Source: CAZNQW01 sp964575225
GTDB taxonomy: Bacteria; Chloroflexota; Anaerolineae; JAAYZQ01
Length of the DNA stretch: 61,391 nucleotides
Direction of reading: 5' to 3'
Assembly: GCA_964575225.1 (NCBI GenBank)
Contig: CAZNQW010000001.1
Span: 1 to 61,391 of the forward strand
Shown here: piece after piece, positions 17,124-25,561 of the stretch
Layout: each line of letters opens with the position of its first letter
How positions within the stretch are numbered: position 1 is the first letter of the stretch
Notes under the pieces: model-generated
Seen by the model: the letters and a program-made list of their open reading frames with translations, nothing else
The model's database searches: none
What the model was told of the DNA's origin: nothing
Translations under genes and position numbers: made by a program

Positions 17124-17416
17124 TTTGGTTTCCTCCCTTAGGAAATGTAATCCTCTTTGATGGTGAACTACAGGCCAGTCAACACCGTTTTTTCTTTGGG
17201 CTACCCTCCTTTCCTAAATAACAAATCCAGCGTCCCAGAAAGGCGACACTGGATTGCCCGATCGGTCCGTCTCCTTTCCAAAATGGGAGGCATGGCCGTT
17301 TCCCGCCACACCCTATAGCCCAACGTCCATAGGCCGAGTACGCCCGTAGGTCCGCTGGATCGGAGTGTTATTCAGTTTTCGGTCATTCAAAATAGGATGG
17401 ACGAGCTTACTCCACT
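17124..17416 (-). promoter_or_regulatory. Long structured leader of the DUF2193 gene, candidate riboswitch or attenuator
   Basis: About 290 bases separate the predicted transcription start from the ATG. Within it, on the minus strand, an 11-bp hairpin (AATCCAGTGTC with GACGCTGGATT, 17255-17224) is followed by TTGTTATTT and resembles an intrinsic terminator. An upstream segment ATCCAGCG (17360-17353) is perfectly complementary to CGCTGGAT in the 3' arm of that hairpin, so the two pairings exclude each other. Another stem, CCTAT/ATAGG, lies at about 17310-17333. No known riboswitch consensus was recognised. Confidence 0.5.
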
Positions 17417-17422
17417 GCAAAT

Positions 17423-17450
17423 ATTATAGCATAGAAACGTGGGTTGTCAA
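17423..17450 (-). promoter_or_regulatory. Promoter of the DUF2193-aquaporin unit
   Basis: A perfect TTGACA (17450-17445) and a perfect TATAAT (17428-17423) are 16 bases apart on the minus strand. Confidence 0.8.
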
Positions 17451-17818
17451 GATACTATCGTTGCCGACTGCAGGTCTGCTGCAAAGTTGGTTGTTCAACC
17501 TGAGAGGAGCCTTACAATGTCATAAAGGTCAAGGGACAATGCACCGGCCCTGTTGCCGACTGTGTACAAGAGTCGGTGGGAAAATGCTCCAGGTGTGAAT
17601 CCCAGCCATGCAACTCTGAACCCATTAGGAATGCGGGGACAAGCGACTCCTGTTATGCCCAGGCAGGCGAGGGTGATGGTGCGGGCGGCGTGGGATGCCG
17701 TGGTATCTCTGGTTTCCACCCATGCTGTGCGCAGCGGTTAGGCCCCGGTTCCCATCGGTGACCATTGCGGTTGGCCCCCCAAATAGGGTAGCGTTTGTAA
17801 CTGCATCACTCCTCAGAA
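17451..17818. other. Intergenic stretch without a recognised gene
   Basis: About 370 bases between the DUF2193 promoter and the tRNA terminator. Short open frames exist on both strands (for example 17553-17741 plus, 17495-17719 minus), but none has a ribosome-binding site or a recognisable sequence. Direct sequence cues such as GGGAAAATGCTCCAGGTGTG looked RNA-like but match no RNA family I know. Confidence 0.4.
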
Positions 17819-17850
17819 TAAAAAAGGACCCTTCCCAAGGAGGAAGGGTC
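17819..17850 (-). terminator. Intrinsic terminator of the tRNA operon
   Basis: A 9-bp stem GACCCTTCC/GGAAGGGTC followed on the minus strand by CTTTTTTATT. Confidence 0.9.
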
Positions 17851-17858
17851 GCACGTCA

Positions 17859-17942
17859 TAGGGCGGATGGGAGTCGAACCCATACGGGGTATTCCCCCAG
17901 CGGATTTTAAGTCCGCTGCGTCTGCCATTTCGCCACCGCCCC
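17859..17942 (-). tRNA. tRNA-Leu (UAA)
   Basis: An 84-base tRNA with a long variable arm (GGGGGAATACCCC region), anticodon loop CTTAAAA and T-loop TTCGACT. The acceptor stem has a G-U first pair; CCA is not encoded. Last gene of a four-tRNA operon. Confidence 0.92.
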
Positions 17943-17957
17943 GTGCTGATAGCAAAC

Positions 17958-17984
17958 GGCTGATAGCGTCTTGCGCTATCAGCC
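17958..17984. repeat. Hairpin between tRNA-Leu and tRNA-Cys
   Basis: An 11-bp perfect inverted repeat GGCTGATAGCG/CGCTATCAGCC with a 5-base loop. A further partial copy, GCTGATAGC, lies at 17944-17952. Without a T-tract it is more likely a processing or structural element than a terminator. Confidence 0.6.
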
Positions 17985-17993
17985 CTTTGGCAG

Positions 17994-18064
17994 AGGCGAC
18001 GACGGGATTTGAACCCGTGATCGCGGTTTTGCAGACCGCTGCCTTTCCACTTGGCTACGTCGCC
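17994..18064 (-). tRNA. tRNA-Cys (GCA)
   Basis: A 71-base tRNA with acceptor GGCGACG/CGTCGCC, anticodon loop CTGCAAA between GCGGT and ACCGC, and T-loop TTCAAAT. CCA is not encoded. Confidence 0.93.
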
Positions 18065-18076
18065 TTTCAACGACAG

Positions 18077-18148
18077 AGCGGGCGATGGGATTCGAACCCA
18101 CGACCCTCTCCTTGGCAAGGAGATGCTCTACCACTGAGCCACGCCCGC
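18077..18148 (-). tRNA. tRNA-Gly (GCC)
   Basis: A 72-base tRNA with acceptor GCGGGCG/CGCCCGC, anticodon loop TTGCCAA and T-loop TTCGAAT. CCA is not encoded. Confidence 0.93.
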
Positions 18149-18174
18149 ATTGTACTGGTCGTATTCGGTTCTGA

Positions 18175-18247
18175 TGCCGCAGCCCAGACTTGAACTGGGG
18201 ACACCTTGATTTTCAGTCAAGTGCTCTACCAACTGAGCTACCGCGGC
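18175..18247 (-). tRNA. tRNA-Phe (GAA)
   Basis: A 73-base tRNA, first of the operon, with acceptor GCCGCGG/CTGCGGC, anticodon loop CTGAAAA and T-loop TTCAAGT. Confidence 0.93.
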
Positions 18248-18261
18248 GCCTTGTAACCACT

Positions 18262-18290
18262 ATTCTAGCCCAAGTCGCAGGACTTGTCAA
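18262..18290 (-). promoter_or_regulatory. Promoter of the Phe-Gly-Cys-Leu tRNA operon
   Basis: TTGACA (18290-18285) and TAGAAT (18267-18262), 17 bases apart on the minus strand, about 15 bases before tRNA-Phe. Confidence 0.8.
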
Positions 18291-18352
18291 AATTCGCCCC
18301 GGCGTATGACAACGGGTCAAAGCGTCGACATCACGCACGATCGCCCTGCCGG

Positions 18353-19375
18353 TCACCGGCTCCGCAGTCGCTGGAACTCGGCCTCGAATTCGCGGGCCCA
18401 CTGCTCCTTGCGGTCGTCGGGCAAAAAGCTGGCGCGCAAGGCGTCCAGGCTCAGGCGTTCCAGTTCGGCGGGGGTGTAGCCCATGTGATCGGCCAGGGCC
18501 AGGTACTCGCCGACCAGATCGGTGCCAAACATGGGTGGGTCGTCCGAGTTGACCGTGACCCACAGTCCCAGGTCTGAGAGTCTGCGTAATGGATGTGCCT
18601 GGTAGGATGGGTACACACCCAGGCACAGGTTGCTGGTGGGGCACACCTCCAATGGGATCTGATGCTCCCGTAGATACGCCACCAGCGACGGATCCTCGAT
18701 GCTGCGCACGCCGTGGCCCAGCCGCTCGGCGCCCAACGAGCGGATGGCACCCCACACGCTCTCGGGTCCGGCCACCTCGCCGGCGTGGGGCACGCTGTGA
18801 AGGCCGGCCTCGCGTGCCAGGGCAAAGGCATCAGCGAACCACTCGGGGGGGTGTCCCTGCTCGCTACCCCCCAACCCCAGACCCACCACACCCTGGTCCA
18901 GGGCACCGGCGGCCCACGCCGCTACCTGATGGCGGCTCTCTGGATTGTTGCGGACAATGTCCAGGATCCAGCGGAACTCGACGCCATAGTCCCTTTGGGC
19001 GCGGGCGCGTCCGCGATTGATCCCAGCCATGATCTCTGAAAACGGCAGGCCGGTGTTGGTCACATGGGTATGAGGGGTGAAGGTGACCTCGGCATAGCGA
19101 ATGTTCTGCCGGGCCATGTCGGCCCCGAACTCGTAGGCAATCAGTTCGAAATCCTGGACCGTTTGCAGGCACCGGGAGATGGTGAAATAGACCTGGATGA
19201 AATGCTCGAAATCGACAAAGCGGTAAAACTCGCGCAGGCCTGCCAGATCGTGGGTCGGCAGGTCCACCCGATTGCGCTCGGCCAAAACCAGCAGAGTAGC
19301 GGGGCGGATGCTCCCCTCCAGGTGGACGTGCAGTTCCACCTTGGGCATTGCGTGGATAAAGTCGGGTAGGGTCAC
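18353..19375 (-). CDS. add: Adenosine deaminase
   Basis: A 340-residue metal-dependent hydrolase converting adenosine to inosine. The zinc ligands appear in HVHLEGS (H16, H18), in the HAGE motif mid-protein and in NSDDPPMFG (the catalytic Asp pair near the C-terminus). I start it at the GTG at 19375, because CAGGAG lies 8 bases upstream and the protein then begins TLPDFIHAMPKVELH, typical of the family. A related specificity (adenine or a modified nucleoside) cannot be excluded. It is transcribed divergently from the radical SAM gene. Confidence 0.88.
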   Translation of the reverse strand: MTLPDFIHAMPKVELHVHLEGSIRPATLLVLAERNRVDLPTHDLAGLREFYRFVDFEHFIQVYFTISRCLQTVQDFELIAYEFGADMARQNIRYAEVTFTPHTHVTNTGLPFSEIMAGINRGRARAQRDYGVEFRWILDIVRNNPESRHQVAAWAAGALDQGVVGLGLGGSEQGHPPEWFADAFALAREAGLHSVPHAGEVAGPESVWGAIRSLGAERLGHGVRSIEDPSLVAYLREHQIPLEVCPTSNLCLGVYPSYQAHPLRRLSDLGLWVTVNSDDPPMFGTDLVGEYLALADHMGYTPAELERLSLDALRASFLPDDRKEQWAREFEAEFQRLRSR

Positions 19376-19475
19376 AGAATTTTCTCCTGGGTGCAGTGGA
19401 TTGGGTAGCCACTCCCAGTGCTCGGTCGCGTGCTGGCGCCTGGGTGCGGTCGGCCACCTTGCAGCCGTGCGGGCC

Positions 19476-19505
19476 ATTGTAGCACAAGTCCAGGCGCTTC
19501 GTCAA
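19476..19505 (-). promoter_or_regulatory. Promoter of adenosine deaminase
   Basis: TTGACG (19505-19500) and TACAAT (19481-19476), 18 bases apart on the minus strand. Confidence 0.65.
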
Positions 19506-19578
19506 AGTCGGCAGGGCTGTTGCGAGCTGTTAAGGTACCGGTACAATATGCAACCCCTGCCGCACGAGCGGAGGCCGA

Positions 19579-19607
19579 TTGACGGTTGGGTGGTTTTGGG
19601 CTATAAT
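19579..19607 (+). promoter_or_regulatory. Promoter of the radical SAM-proC-lipM unit
   Basis: TTGACG (19579-19584) and a perfect TATAAT (19602-19607), 17 bases apart. Confidence 0.8.
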
Positions 19608-19687
19608 GGCCCGCGCTCGTTCTAGATGGACCCAGGGGGCGAAGACTAGCGAGCGGTCTTCTGACGTGGGTCGGAAGGGACTTTTCA

Positions 19688-20683
19688 TTGTCAAACCTGA
19701 ATACAAAAGAGCACCAGAACCCGCCGGGTTCTGTCTCCACCGTAAATGTATCGGTAGGCACAGCCGCAGTGTTGGGCCTGGCCCAGGTGAAGGTAGCCAT
19801 CGCGCCGACCACGGCCTACCTGATGCTGGGCGGGCGCTGCGCGATGAACTGCGGTTTTTGCGCCCAGGCTCGGGAAAGCCAGGCCAGTGCTTTGTATCTT
19901 TCGCGCGTAACCTGGCCCGAGTTCGAGCTGGAGGCCGTGGTTGACCGACTGGCAGCGGCGGCGACTCGGGGCGAGATCCGCCGCATCTGCCTGCAGGTGA
20001 CCGTCACCGCCGACGCTTTTGACCAGTCGCTGTGTATTCTGAAAAGGGTCAAGGCTGCAACCGATTCACCGGTCGACGTGGCGATCCTGCCCCGAGACCT
20101 GGAGCAGGTGGAACGCCTGATTAAGGCGGGCGCCGATCACATCGGCTTTGGCCTGGACGCGGCCTGCGAACGGGTCTTTTGCTCGAGCAAAGGGGGAAGT
20201 TGGCCGCGCAGCCTGGCGATGATCGAGGAAACCGCTCGGACGTTCCCGGGGCAGGCCGCCGTCCACCTTATCGTGGGCCTGGGCGAAACGGAACAAGAGA
20301 TGGTGGAGCGGATCCAATGGGTACACGACCTGGGCAGCGTCATGGGCCTGTTTGCCTTTACCCCTGTGCACGGCACCTCTCTGGCCCATTGCCCACCGCC
20401 GCCGCTGGAGGTGTATCGGCGCATGCAGGCCGCGCGCTGGCTCATCGTCCAGGAGCGGGCGCGCGTGGAGGGGATGAAGTTTGACTCCACGGGGCGACTG
20501 ATCGATCTGGGGGCGCCGCCGCCAGTCGACGGCGAACCCTTTCGCACGTCGGGGTGCCCAGACTGCAACCGGCCTTTCTACAATGAACACCCCAGCGGTC
20601 CCATGTACAATTATGCTCGCCCGCTCACACCGGAAGAGTCGCGGCTGGCCATCGAGGAAATGAGGATACAGCGACCATGTTAA
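19688..20683 (+). CDS. Radical SAM protein, possibly LipS2-type lipoyl synthase subunit
   Basis: A 331-residue radical SAM protein with the cluster motif CAMNCGFC (C51, C55, C58) and a BioB/LipA-like barrel (CLQVTVTADAF, AILPRDLEQVERL). The C-terminus has an extra CPDC pair (C290, C293) followed by NRPFYNEHPSGPMYNY, a tail I associate with radical SAM proteins found beside lipoate ligases, described as LipS2 in two-protein lipoyl synthases. A LipM-like octanoyltransferase three genes downstream supports a lipoyl role. A LipS1 partner is not in the window, so the call is tentative. The start is a TTG with AAGGGA upstream; the 3' end overlaps proC by 7 bases. Confidence 0.6.
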   Translation: MSNLNTKEHQNPPGSVSTVNVSVGTAAVLGLAQVKVAIAPTTAYLMLGGRCAMNCGFCAQARESQASALYLSRVTWPEFELEAVVDRLAAAATRGEIRRICLQVTVTADAFDQSLCILKRVKAATDSPVDVAILPRDLEQVERLIKAGADHIGFGLDAACERVFCSSKGGSWPRSLAMIEETARTFPGQAAVHLIVGLGETEQEMVERIQWVHDLGSVMGLFAFTPVHGTSLAHCPPPPLEVYRRMQAARWLIVQERARVEGMKFDSTGRLIDLGAPPPVDGEPFRTSGCPDCNRPFYNEHPSGPMYNYARPLTPEESRLAIEEMRIQRPC

Positions 20684-21516
20684 CGGGAAAAATCATTGCT
20701 TTTGTTGGAAGCGGGATCATGGCCGAAGCCATGATCCGGGGATTGCTCCGCCAGGAACTGGTCGAGCCCTCGCAGATCATTGCCAGCGGGCCCAGGGTCG
20801 AACGAGGACAGGAGTTGGTCGATCGGTATGGGGTGCGGGTGACGACAGACAATGTCGAGGGCGTTCAAGGGGCCGATCTGGTCGTTCTTTCTACCAAGCC
20901 GCAGGTGTTGGGGCAGGTTTTGACCGAGTTGACGGGCCGGGTAGCCCACGATCCGTTGGTTCTCTCGATTGTCGCCGGGGCCAAAATGAGCGCCATTGAA
21001 CGCGCACTGAATGTAGCCAGTGTGGTCCGCATTATGCCCAATACGCCGGCCCAGATCGGCATGGGCATTTCGGTGTGGACGGCCACATCGGCCACCACCG
21101 AGAGTCAAAAGGGCCAGGCGCTGGCCATCCTGCAGGCGCTGGGTGAAGAGGTTTGGGTCAACGACGAGGGGTATTTGGACATGGCCACAGCCCTCAGCGG
21201 CACCGGCCCCGCCTATGTGTTTCTTTTGATGGAAGCTATGGTCGATGCCGGGGTGCATCTGGGCTTTTCCCGCCACATCGCCGAGCGTCTGGTGGTCGAA
21301 ACCCTGCGGGGCAGTGTGGAATATGCCCGCCAATCGCCCCGGCATTTGGCCACACTGCGCAATCAGGTCACCTCGCCCGGCGGCACCTCGGCCGAGGCGT
21401 TGTATCATCTGGAAAAGGGCGGCCTGCGCACCGTCATGTCGCGGGCCATTTGGGCGGCCTACCAGCGCTCGAGGGCGTTGGGCAGCCACTCCCAAAAAGG
21501 AGAAAAAGATGAATAG
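20677..21516 (+). CDS. proC: Pyrroline-5-carboxylate reductase
   Basis: A 279-residue enzyme making proline from pyrroline-5-carboxylate with NAD(P)H. The Rossmann start IAFVGSGIMAEAMIRGLL, the RIMPNTPAQIGMG stretch and the C-terminal signature with LSGTGPAYVFLLMEAM and QVTSPGGTSAEAL are all typical. Length fits the family (about 270). The ATG lies inside the radical SAM gene, and the stop overlaps the next gene by 8 bases, so four or five genes appear to be one transcript. Confidence 0.94.
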   Translation: MLTGKIIAFVGSGIMAEAMIRGLLRQELVEPSQIIASGPRVERGQELVDRYGVRVTTDNVEGVQGADLVVLSTKPQVLGQVLTELTGRVAHDPLVLSIVAGAKMSAIERALNVASVVRIMPNTPAQIGMGISVWTATSATTESQKGQALAILQALGEEVWVNDEGYLDMATALSGTGPAYVFLLMEAMVDAGVHLGFSRHIAERLVVETLRGSVEYARQSPRHLATLRNQVTSPGGTSAEALYHLEKGGLRTVMSRAIWAAYQRSRALGSHSQKGEKDE

Positions 21517-21928
21517 GTCCAAATTTGCGGTCCTGATCGTTGTGGCCTTGCTGGCACTGGCCCTGATTGCCTGTGAGGGGTACACCCAAACGGGCGCAAG
21601 CACCCAGAGTCGTCAAGATGGTTCCGGAGGCTCCGTCAGCGCTCGGATCAACAAGGCCAACGGCAGTGCCACGCAGACCATCGAGGTGGAGGGCGGCGAG
21701 GGCCTGATCCTCGACTCGGACGTTACCCTGAGCGTCGGCAGCGGAGCCTACAAGATCGAATTATTGGGCGAGAACGACCAGGTGACGCTGACCCTGGAAG
21801 CCCAGGCCGGGCAGACGGTCAGCGGTCGCGGTCAGATGGTCGTCGACTCTCTCGGCGAAGCCCAATACCGCGTCACGGCGACCGAGGCGCAAGAGGTGGA
21901 GTATTCGATTGAGTATGTCTTTCGCTAG
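21509..21928 (+). CDS. Small lipoprotein, function unknown
   Basis: A 139-residue protein with a hydrophobic signal (residues 6-20) ending in the lipobox ALIAC (C22), followed by a Gly/Ser/Gln-rich linker and a beta-rich domain of about 95 residues ending EYSIEYVFR. AAAAAGGAG sits at the right distance from the ATG. It overlaps proC and the following octanoyltransferase gene. I do not recognise the domain; an extracytoplasmic location is inferred from the lipobox. Confidence 0.7.
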   Translation: MNRSKFAVLIVVALLALALIACEGYTQTGASTQSRQDGSGGSVSARINKANGSATQTIEVEGGEGLILDSDVTLSVGSGAYKIELLGENDQVTLTLEAQAGQTVSGRGQMVVDSLGEAQYRVTATEAQEVEYSIEYVFR

Positions 21929-22862
21929 TTCGGGCGGGCCTGGCTCGCTCCCCGATCCGGCAACCGAGTATCGGCCCGCTACCTGGCGTCTGATCCTCCA
22001 CGGCGCCCAAGACGGCGCCGTCAACATGGCTATCGACGAGGCCATTTTGTCGGCTGTGATCGAGGGAAGCAGCCCGCCCACATTGCGCATTTACGCCTGG
22101 TCGCCGCCCTGTCTTAGCCTGGGGCGCAACCAGCCCTTGGCCGAGGTCGACCTTGCTGCCTGCCGGGCCCATGGCGTGGATGTGGTGCGCCGGCCCACGG
22201 GGGGCCGGGCCATTTTGCACACCGACGAATTGACCTATTCCGTGGCTCTGCTACAGAGCGATCCGAGGGCCACCGGCGACGTGGTAGATAGCTATCGCCG
22301 CCTGAGCGAGGGGCTCATGGCCGGGCTGTTGCCCCTGGGCGTGGGCGCCGCCCAGGTGACCGGGCAGCACAACGCAGGACTGCCGCCCACTCCGGTCTGC
22401 TTTGAAATGCCCTCCAAATACGAGATCGCCGTCGGGGGCCGCAAATTGGTAGGCAGCGCCCAATGGCGGGCCAGGGGCGGTGTGCTGCAGCACGGGAGCC
22501 TGCCCCTGCACGGCGACCTGGCGCGCATTGTGGATTTCTTGCAGTTCGACAACGAGCGGCGACCAGTCCAACGCCACCTGGTTCGAGCGCGGGCTCTGAC
22601 GCTGGCCGAAGCCTTGGGGCGCGTACTGACCTTTGACGAGGCCGCCCAGGCCATGACAGAAGGGTTTGCCCGGGCCCTTGGATTGGACCTGGTGCGGGGC
22701 GATCTCAGCGAGCGCGAGCGGTCTCATGCGGCTGAGCTACGCCGCGAGCGTTATGGGGCCGAGAGTTGGACGGTGGACCTGGTACCTTGGACGGATAGGC
22801 CCCGGAGAGCCAGCCCTTCCTCACAGGCCGCAAGGGGTTCGGCGTCTGTTTTACAGGAGTAG
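21915..22862 (+). CDS. Octanoyltransferase LipM-like / lipoate-protein ligase A family
   Basis: A 315-residue BPL/LPL-fold protein. Diagnostic stretches are RRPTGGRAILHTDELTYSV (92-110), the C162 in VCFEMPSKYE, and GRKLVGSAQ (K177), then LQHGSLPL. The cysteine is the nucleophile in LipM octanoyltransferases, whereas lipoate ligases depend on the lysine; having both fits LipM. It would move octanoyl groups onto GcvH-like or E2 lipoyl domains, or act with a LipS-type synthase. The ATG at 21915 overlaps the lipoprotein stop; a TTG two codons upstream is possible. Confidence 0.82.
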   Translation: MSFASSGGPGSLPDPATEYRPATWRLILHGAQDGAVNMAIDEAILSAVIEGSSPPTLRIYAWSPPCLSLGRNQPLAEVDLAACRAHGVDVVRRPTGGRAILHTDELTYSVALLQSDPRATGDVVDSYRRLSEGLMAGLLPLGVGAAQVTGQHNAGLPPTPVCFEMPSKYEIAVGGRKLVGSAQWRARGGVLQHGSLPLHGDLARIVDFLQFDNERRPVQRHLVRARALTLAEALGRVLTFDEAAQAMTEGFARALGLDLVRGDLSERERSHAAELRRERYGAESWTVDLVPWTDRPRRASPSSQAARGSASVLQE

Positions 22863-22866
22863 GATC

Positions 22867-23151
22867 ATGCACGTGGGCATTTGTACCATCGAGTTGCGCC
22901 TTCCCGGCAACAGTTCGCTCAAAGGAAAACGCAGCATCATCAAGTCGATTGTTACCCGGGTCAGCCGCGAGTTCAATGTCTCCATCGCCGAGGTGGATGC
23001 CCAAAATCAGTGGCAACGCGCGGTTCTGGGGGTGGCGTGTGTCTCGTCCAGCGCCAGCTACGCCCACGGGCAATTGGAGCGCATTGTCCAATGGCTCGAG
23101 TCGAACCGGCCCGATCTGATTCTCCTGGGCTATGAGATCGAATTCCTCTGA
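22867..23151 (+). CDS. DUF503 family protein
   Basis: A 94-residue protein matching the DUF503/YlxP family: MHVGICTIELRLP at the start, SLKGKRSIIKSIVTRV in the first helix and the FNVSIAEVD strand. Family members are small alpha-beta proteins often near nusA/infB/rbfA and possibly linked to ribosome function; no activity is established to my knowledge. GGAG precedes the ATG 4 bases after the preceding stop. It converges with the PEP-binding protein gene. Confidence 0.88.
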   Translation: MHVGICTIELRLPGNSSLKGKRSIIKSIVTRVSREFNVSIAEVDAQNQWQRAVLGVACVSSSASYAHGQLERIVQWLESNRPDLILLGYEIEFL

Positions 23152-23176
23152 GTTGAATCAAGTGTGCCCGATGGGA

Positions 23177-25528
23177 TCACCAGACGCGATCCTGGGTGTA
23201 TCTCCGCAGATAACCCAAGGCTTTGCTATTTTCTCCGTCCATGATAATCTCCAAAAATTGGCCATCGGTGGCAGAGGGGATGTCGATCACCCGGAGATAG
23301 TCGGCGTAGGGGTGGGCATCGGGGAGTAGATCGGTCAACACGTTGGGCGCATTGCGCAGAAAATCCCAGTTAAAGAAATTTCCCGATTCTTCTGGATAGA
23401 GGGCCAGAGGATAGATTTTGGTCTCTACCAGATCCTGGAAAAAGTGGGTACCGTACGAAGCCTCGGGCGCCGATCCGCCGTCTGATAGCGCAATTTCGAT
23501 CAGGGCTGCCGTGTGATAGATATCGGCATAGGTGACCTTGACCCCCAGGTCGGCGTTGACACTGCCCCACCGACCCGGCCCCATCAGGACAAAGCTTTTT
23601 TCCCCGAGAATCTGATTTAGCTTACCCACAAACCGCGCCAGTTGCAGCCTCGTCGCTTCGTCGGCGATGCGGTTGTACATTTTGGGATCCACAAACACGA
23701 TGGTTCGAACGTGTTGGATGCGGCCGTGGGGAACCAGGCGGTCGGCGGTGAAAAGGATATCTTGGGACGCAACGGCGGCAGGTACCTCCACAACCTGTCC
23801 CCATTCGTGGCTGGCCTGCGGCCTACACTGGAGAAGATGCACCTGAAATTCGGGCTGGGGGTAGTTGGGCACGATTTCGGTGGTGAACTCGACATCGACA
23901 TGGCAGCCAAACCGCGCCTCCAGCGTCTTGAGGATCGTCTTCATCAGGGGCACGAACCGAGTTCGCGTCAATAGGTTCTCAAAGGTCAGCACCAGATCTT
24001 GGGGCGACAGGCTCGGATCGTAGGCCATGGGGGCCTGGATATAGTCGCCCCGGTCGACCGAGACCAGATAGCGGGCAGCGGGATAGTCCATACTCAGCAG
24101 ATCGGTGGCCGGCAGGGTCTGGAATTCGTTCTGGGCCAGGTTAATGACGTCCACATAGTGCTGAGAATAGCGCCGGAGCTGCGGAGCCCCCACTACCGGT
24201 CGCAGATTGGGATGGCTGAGGGCCACCATGCGGGCATAGTCGTTGGACAGCCGGTCTACGGCCCGGGTGCCCATTCCCCACACCAGGCGCACAAAGCCAT
24301 CCTCCCGCCGGATTTTCGACGTCCAGCGGAAGGGGTTGTAGCTAAACCCGACGCCAGCGAGGGTCGGGAAGAAATAATCCCCGTGTCGCTCGCCTTGGAC
24401 CTCCTGGAGGAGGATCGCCATCCGTTCATCATAGTCCAGAAGGCCCATTTTCTGTCGGTAGAACAGGGCATTGGGGTTATAGACGCTGGCATAGACCAGG
24501 CTAATGGCCTTGAGCAGGAAGGCCAGGTTCTCTTCCGGCGATCCCTGATTGGGGCAGAAATAGCTATCGTACTTGCCGGCAAAGGAGGTGCCAAAGTTGT
24601 CCTCCAAAAGGCTGGACGAGCGTACGATCAAAGGCCGGTTGCCCACCTTGGCCAGTATGCCCCGCAGACCATCCACGATCTCTTCGGGGAATCGTCCCTT
24701 TTGATACTCTTCGCAGATATGAGGGTATTCGGACTCGATCGTCTCGCGAGATTTGTATTTCTGATCGACAAAGTGGGCCAGATCGTTGGCAGCGACGAAA
24801 TCGTAGGACACGTCGGCGCCGATGAAATAGGATTCGGGCAGGACGATATGGCTTTTGAGGTCCATGTCCCGGTTGGATTCGTCGAGGTTCAGGATCTTCC
24901 AGGCCAACATCATGCCGGCAGCCTTGCCGCCAATCTTGCCCCGGCCAATGCGCCTGCGGCGGATGGCCTGCAAATCGGCTACGGTAAACAGGTCCTTGGC
25001 AATGCCCACAAAGCCCAATTGGTCGCTGATCAGCCCTTTGGTCAACACGACCACGATCTCCCGATGGTGGTGCTTGACTCGGGTGTATTGCTCGGGCGGC
25101 AAGGCCTCGTAGACCTCGCCTCGGGAAAAGAGCATGTCCCAGGGCGCGAGTTCGGGGTTGAACGAAAGGAATACTTTGTCTTGGGGCACGCGCTTGGCGA
25201 GCACTTCTGTGACAATTTGCTCGAACAGGCTGTGGGGCAAGTTGTGGGCAAAGTAAAAATCGGTCAGATTGTCCCGAAAGTGGGACACGCGCTTTTGCCA
25301 GAGATCGGCCGATTCCTGGGAAACCGGGTCTTTGAGCCCCTCGCGTTCCTGCGAAAGCATGGCCTTGTGCTTTACCTCGCGCTCCAGGTCGCCCGGCGAG
25401 ATAATCCCCCGGGCAAAGAGCTCGCGGCGCATGCGCTCGCGGATGGTGGGCGCCAGAATCGGATACTGGGTGATCTCCAGATAGATCTGCAGCACCTTGG
25501 GCGTTTCTTGAGGTTCAAAGATCGCCAT
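23177..25528 (-). CDS. PEP/pyruvate-binding (PPDK N-terminal-like) protein
   Basis: A 783-residue protein. The core is the ATP-grasp-like nucleotide-binding domain of pyruvate phosphate dikinase and PEP synthase: IGGKAAGM (199-206) and RSSSLLEDNFGTSFAGKY (303-320), with a later QCRPQ segment. The swivelling phosphohistidine domain and PEP-binding barrel of PPDK are missing, so it is not a PPDK; instead residues about 600-783 form an unfamiliar C-terminal part. Such stand-alone proteins are often annotated only as PEP/pyruvate-binding. GGAGGTAAGG precedes the ATG. The gene follows tRNA-Glu and its terminator on the minus strand. Confidence 0.8.
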   Translation of the reverse strand: MAIFEPQETPKVLQIYLEITQYPILAPTIRERMRRELFARGIISPGDLEREVKHKAMLSQEREGLKDPVSQESADLWQKRVSHFRDNLTDFYFAHNLPHSLFEQIVTEVLAKRVPQDKVFLSFNPELAPWDMLFSRGEVYEALPPEQYTRVKHHHREIVVVLTKGLISDQLGFVGIAKDLFTVADLQAIRRRRIGRGKIGGKAAGMMLAWKILNLDESNRDMDLKSHIVLPESYFIGADVSYDFVAANDLAHFVDQKYKSRETIESEYPHICEEYQKGRFPEEIVDGLRGILAKVGNRPLIVRSSSLLEDNFGTSFAGKYDSYFCPNQGSPEENLAFLLKAISLVYASVYNPNALFYRQKMGLLDYDERMAILLQEVQGERHGDYFFPTLAGVGFSYNPFRWTSKIRREDGFVRLVWGMGTRAVDRLSNDYARMVALSHPNLRPVVGAPQLRRYSQHYVDVINLAQNEFQTLPATDLLSMDYPAARYLVSVDRGDYIQAPMAYDPSLSPQDLVLTFENLLTRTRFVPLMKTILKTLEARFGCHVDVEFTTEIVPNYPQPEFQVHLLQCRPQASHEWGQVVEVPAAVASQDILFTADRLVPHGRIQHVRTIVFVDPKMYNRIADEATRLQLARFVGKLNQILGEKSFVLMGPGRWGSVNADLGVKVTYADIYHTAALIEIALSDGGSAPEASYGTHFFQDLVETKIYPLALYPEESGNFFNWDFLRNAPNVLTDLLPDAHPYADYLRVIDIPSATDGQFLEIIMDGENSKALGYLRRYTQDRVW

Positions 25529-25561
25529 GCCTTACCTCCGGCTTTGGGTGGCATTCGTGTC

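Noticed and set aside
17553..17741. A 62-codon frame thought to be the tail of a transposon-associated protein
   Set aside because: No zinc-finger, catalytic residue or element end could be identified, and no transposase gene lies nearby.
23177..25528. Pyruvate phosphate dikinase or PEP synthase
   Set aside because: The phosphohistidine domain and the PEP-binding barrel are absent; only the nucleotide-binding domain is recognisable.
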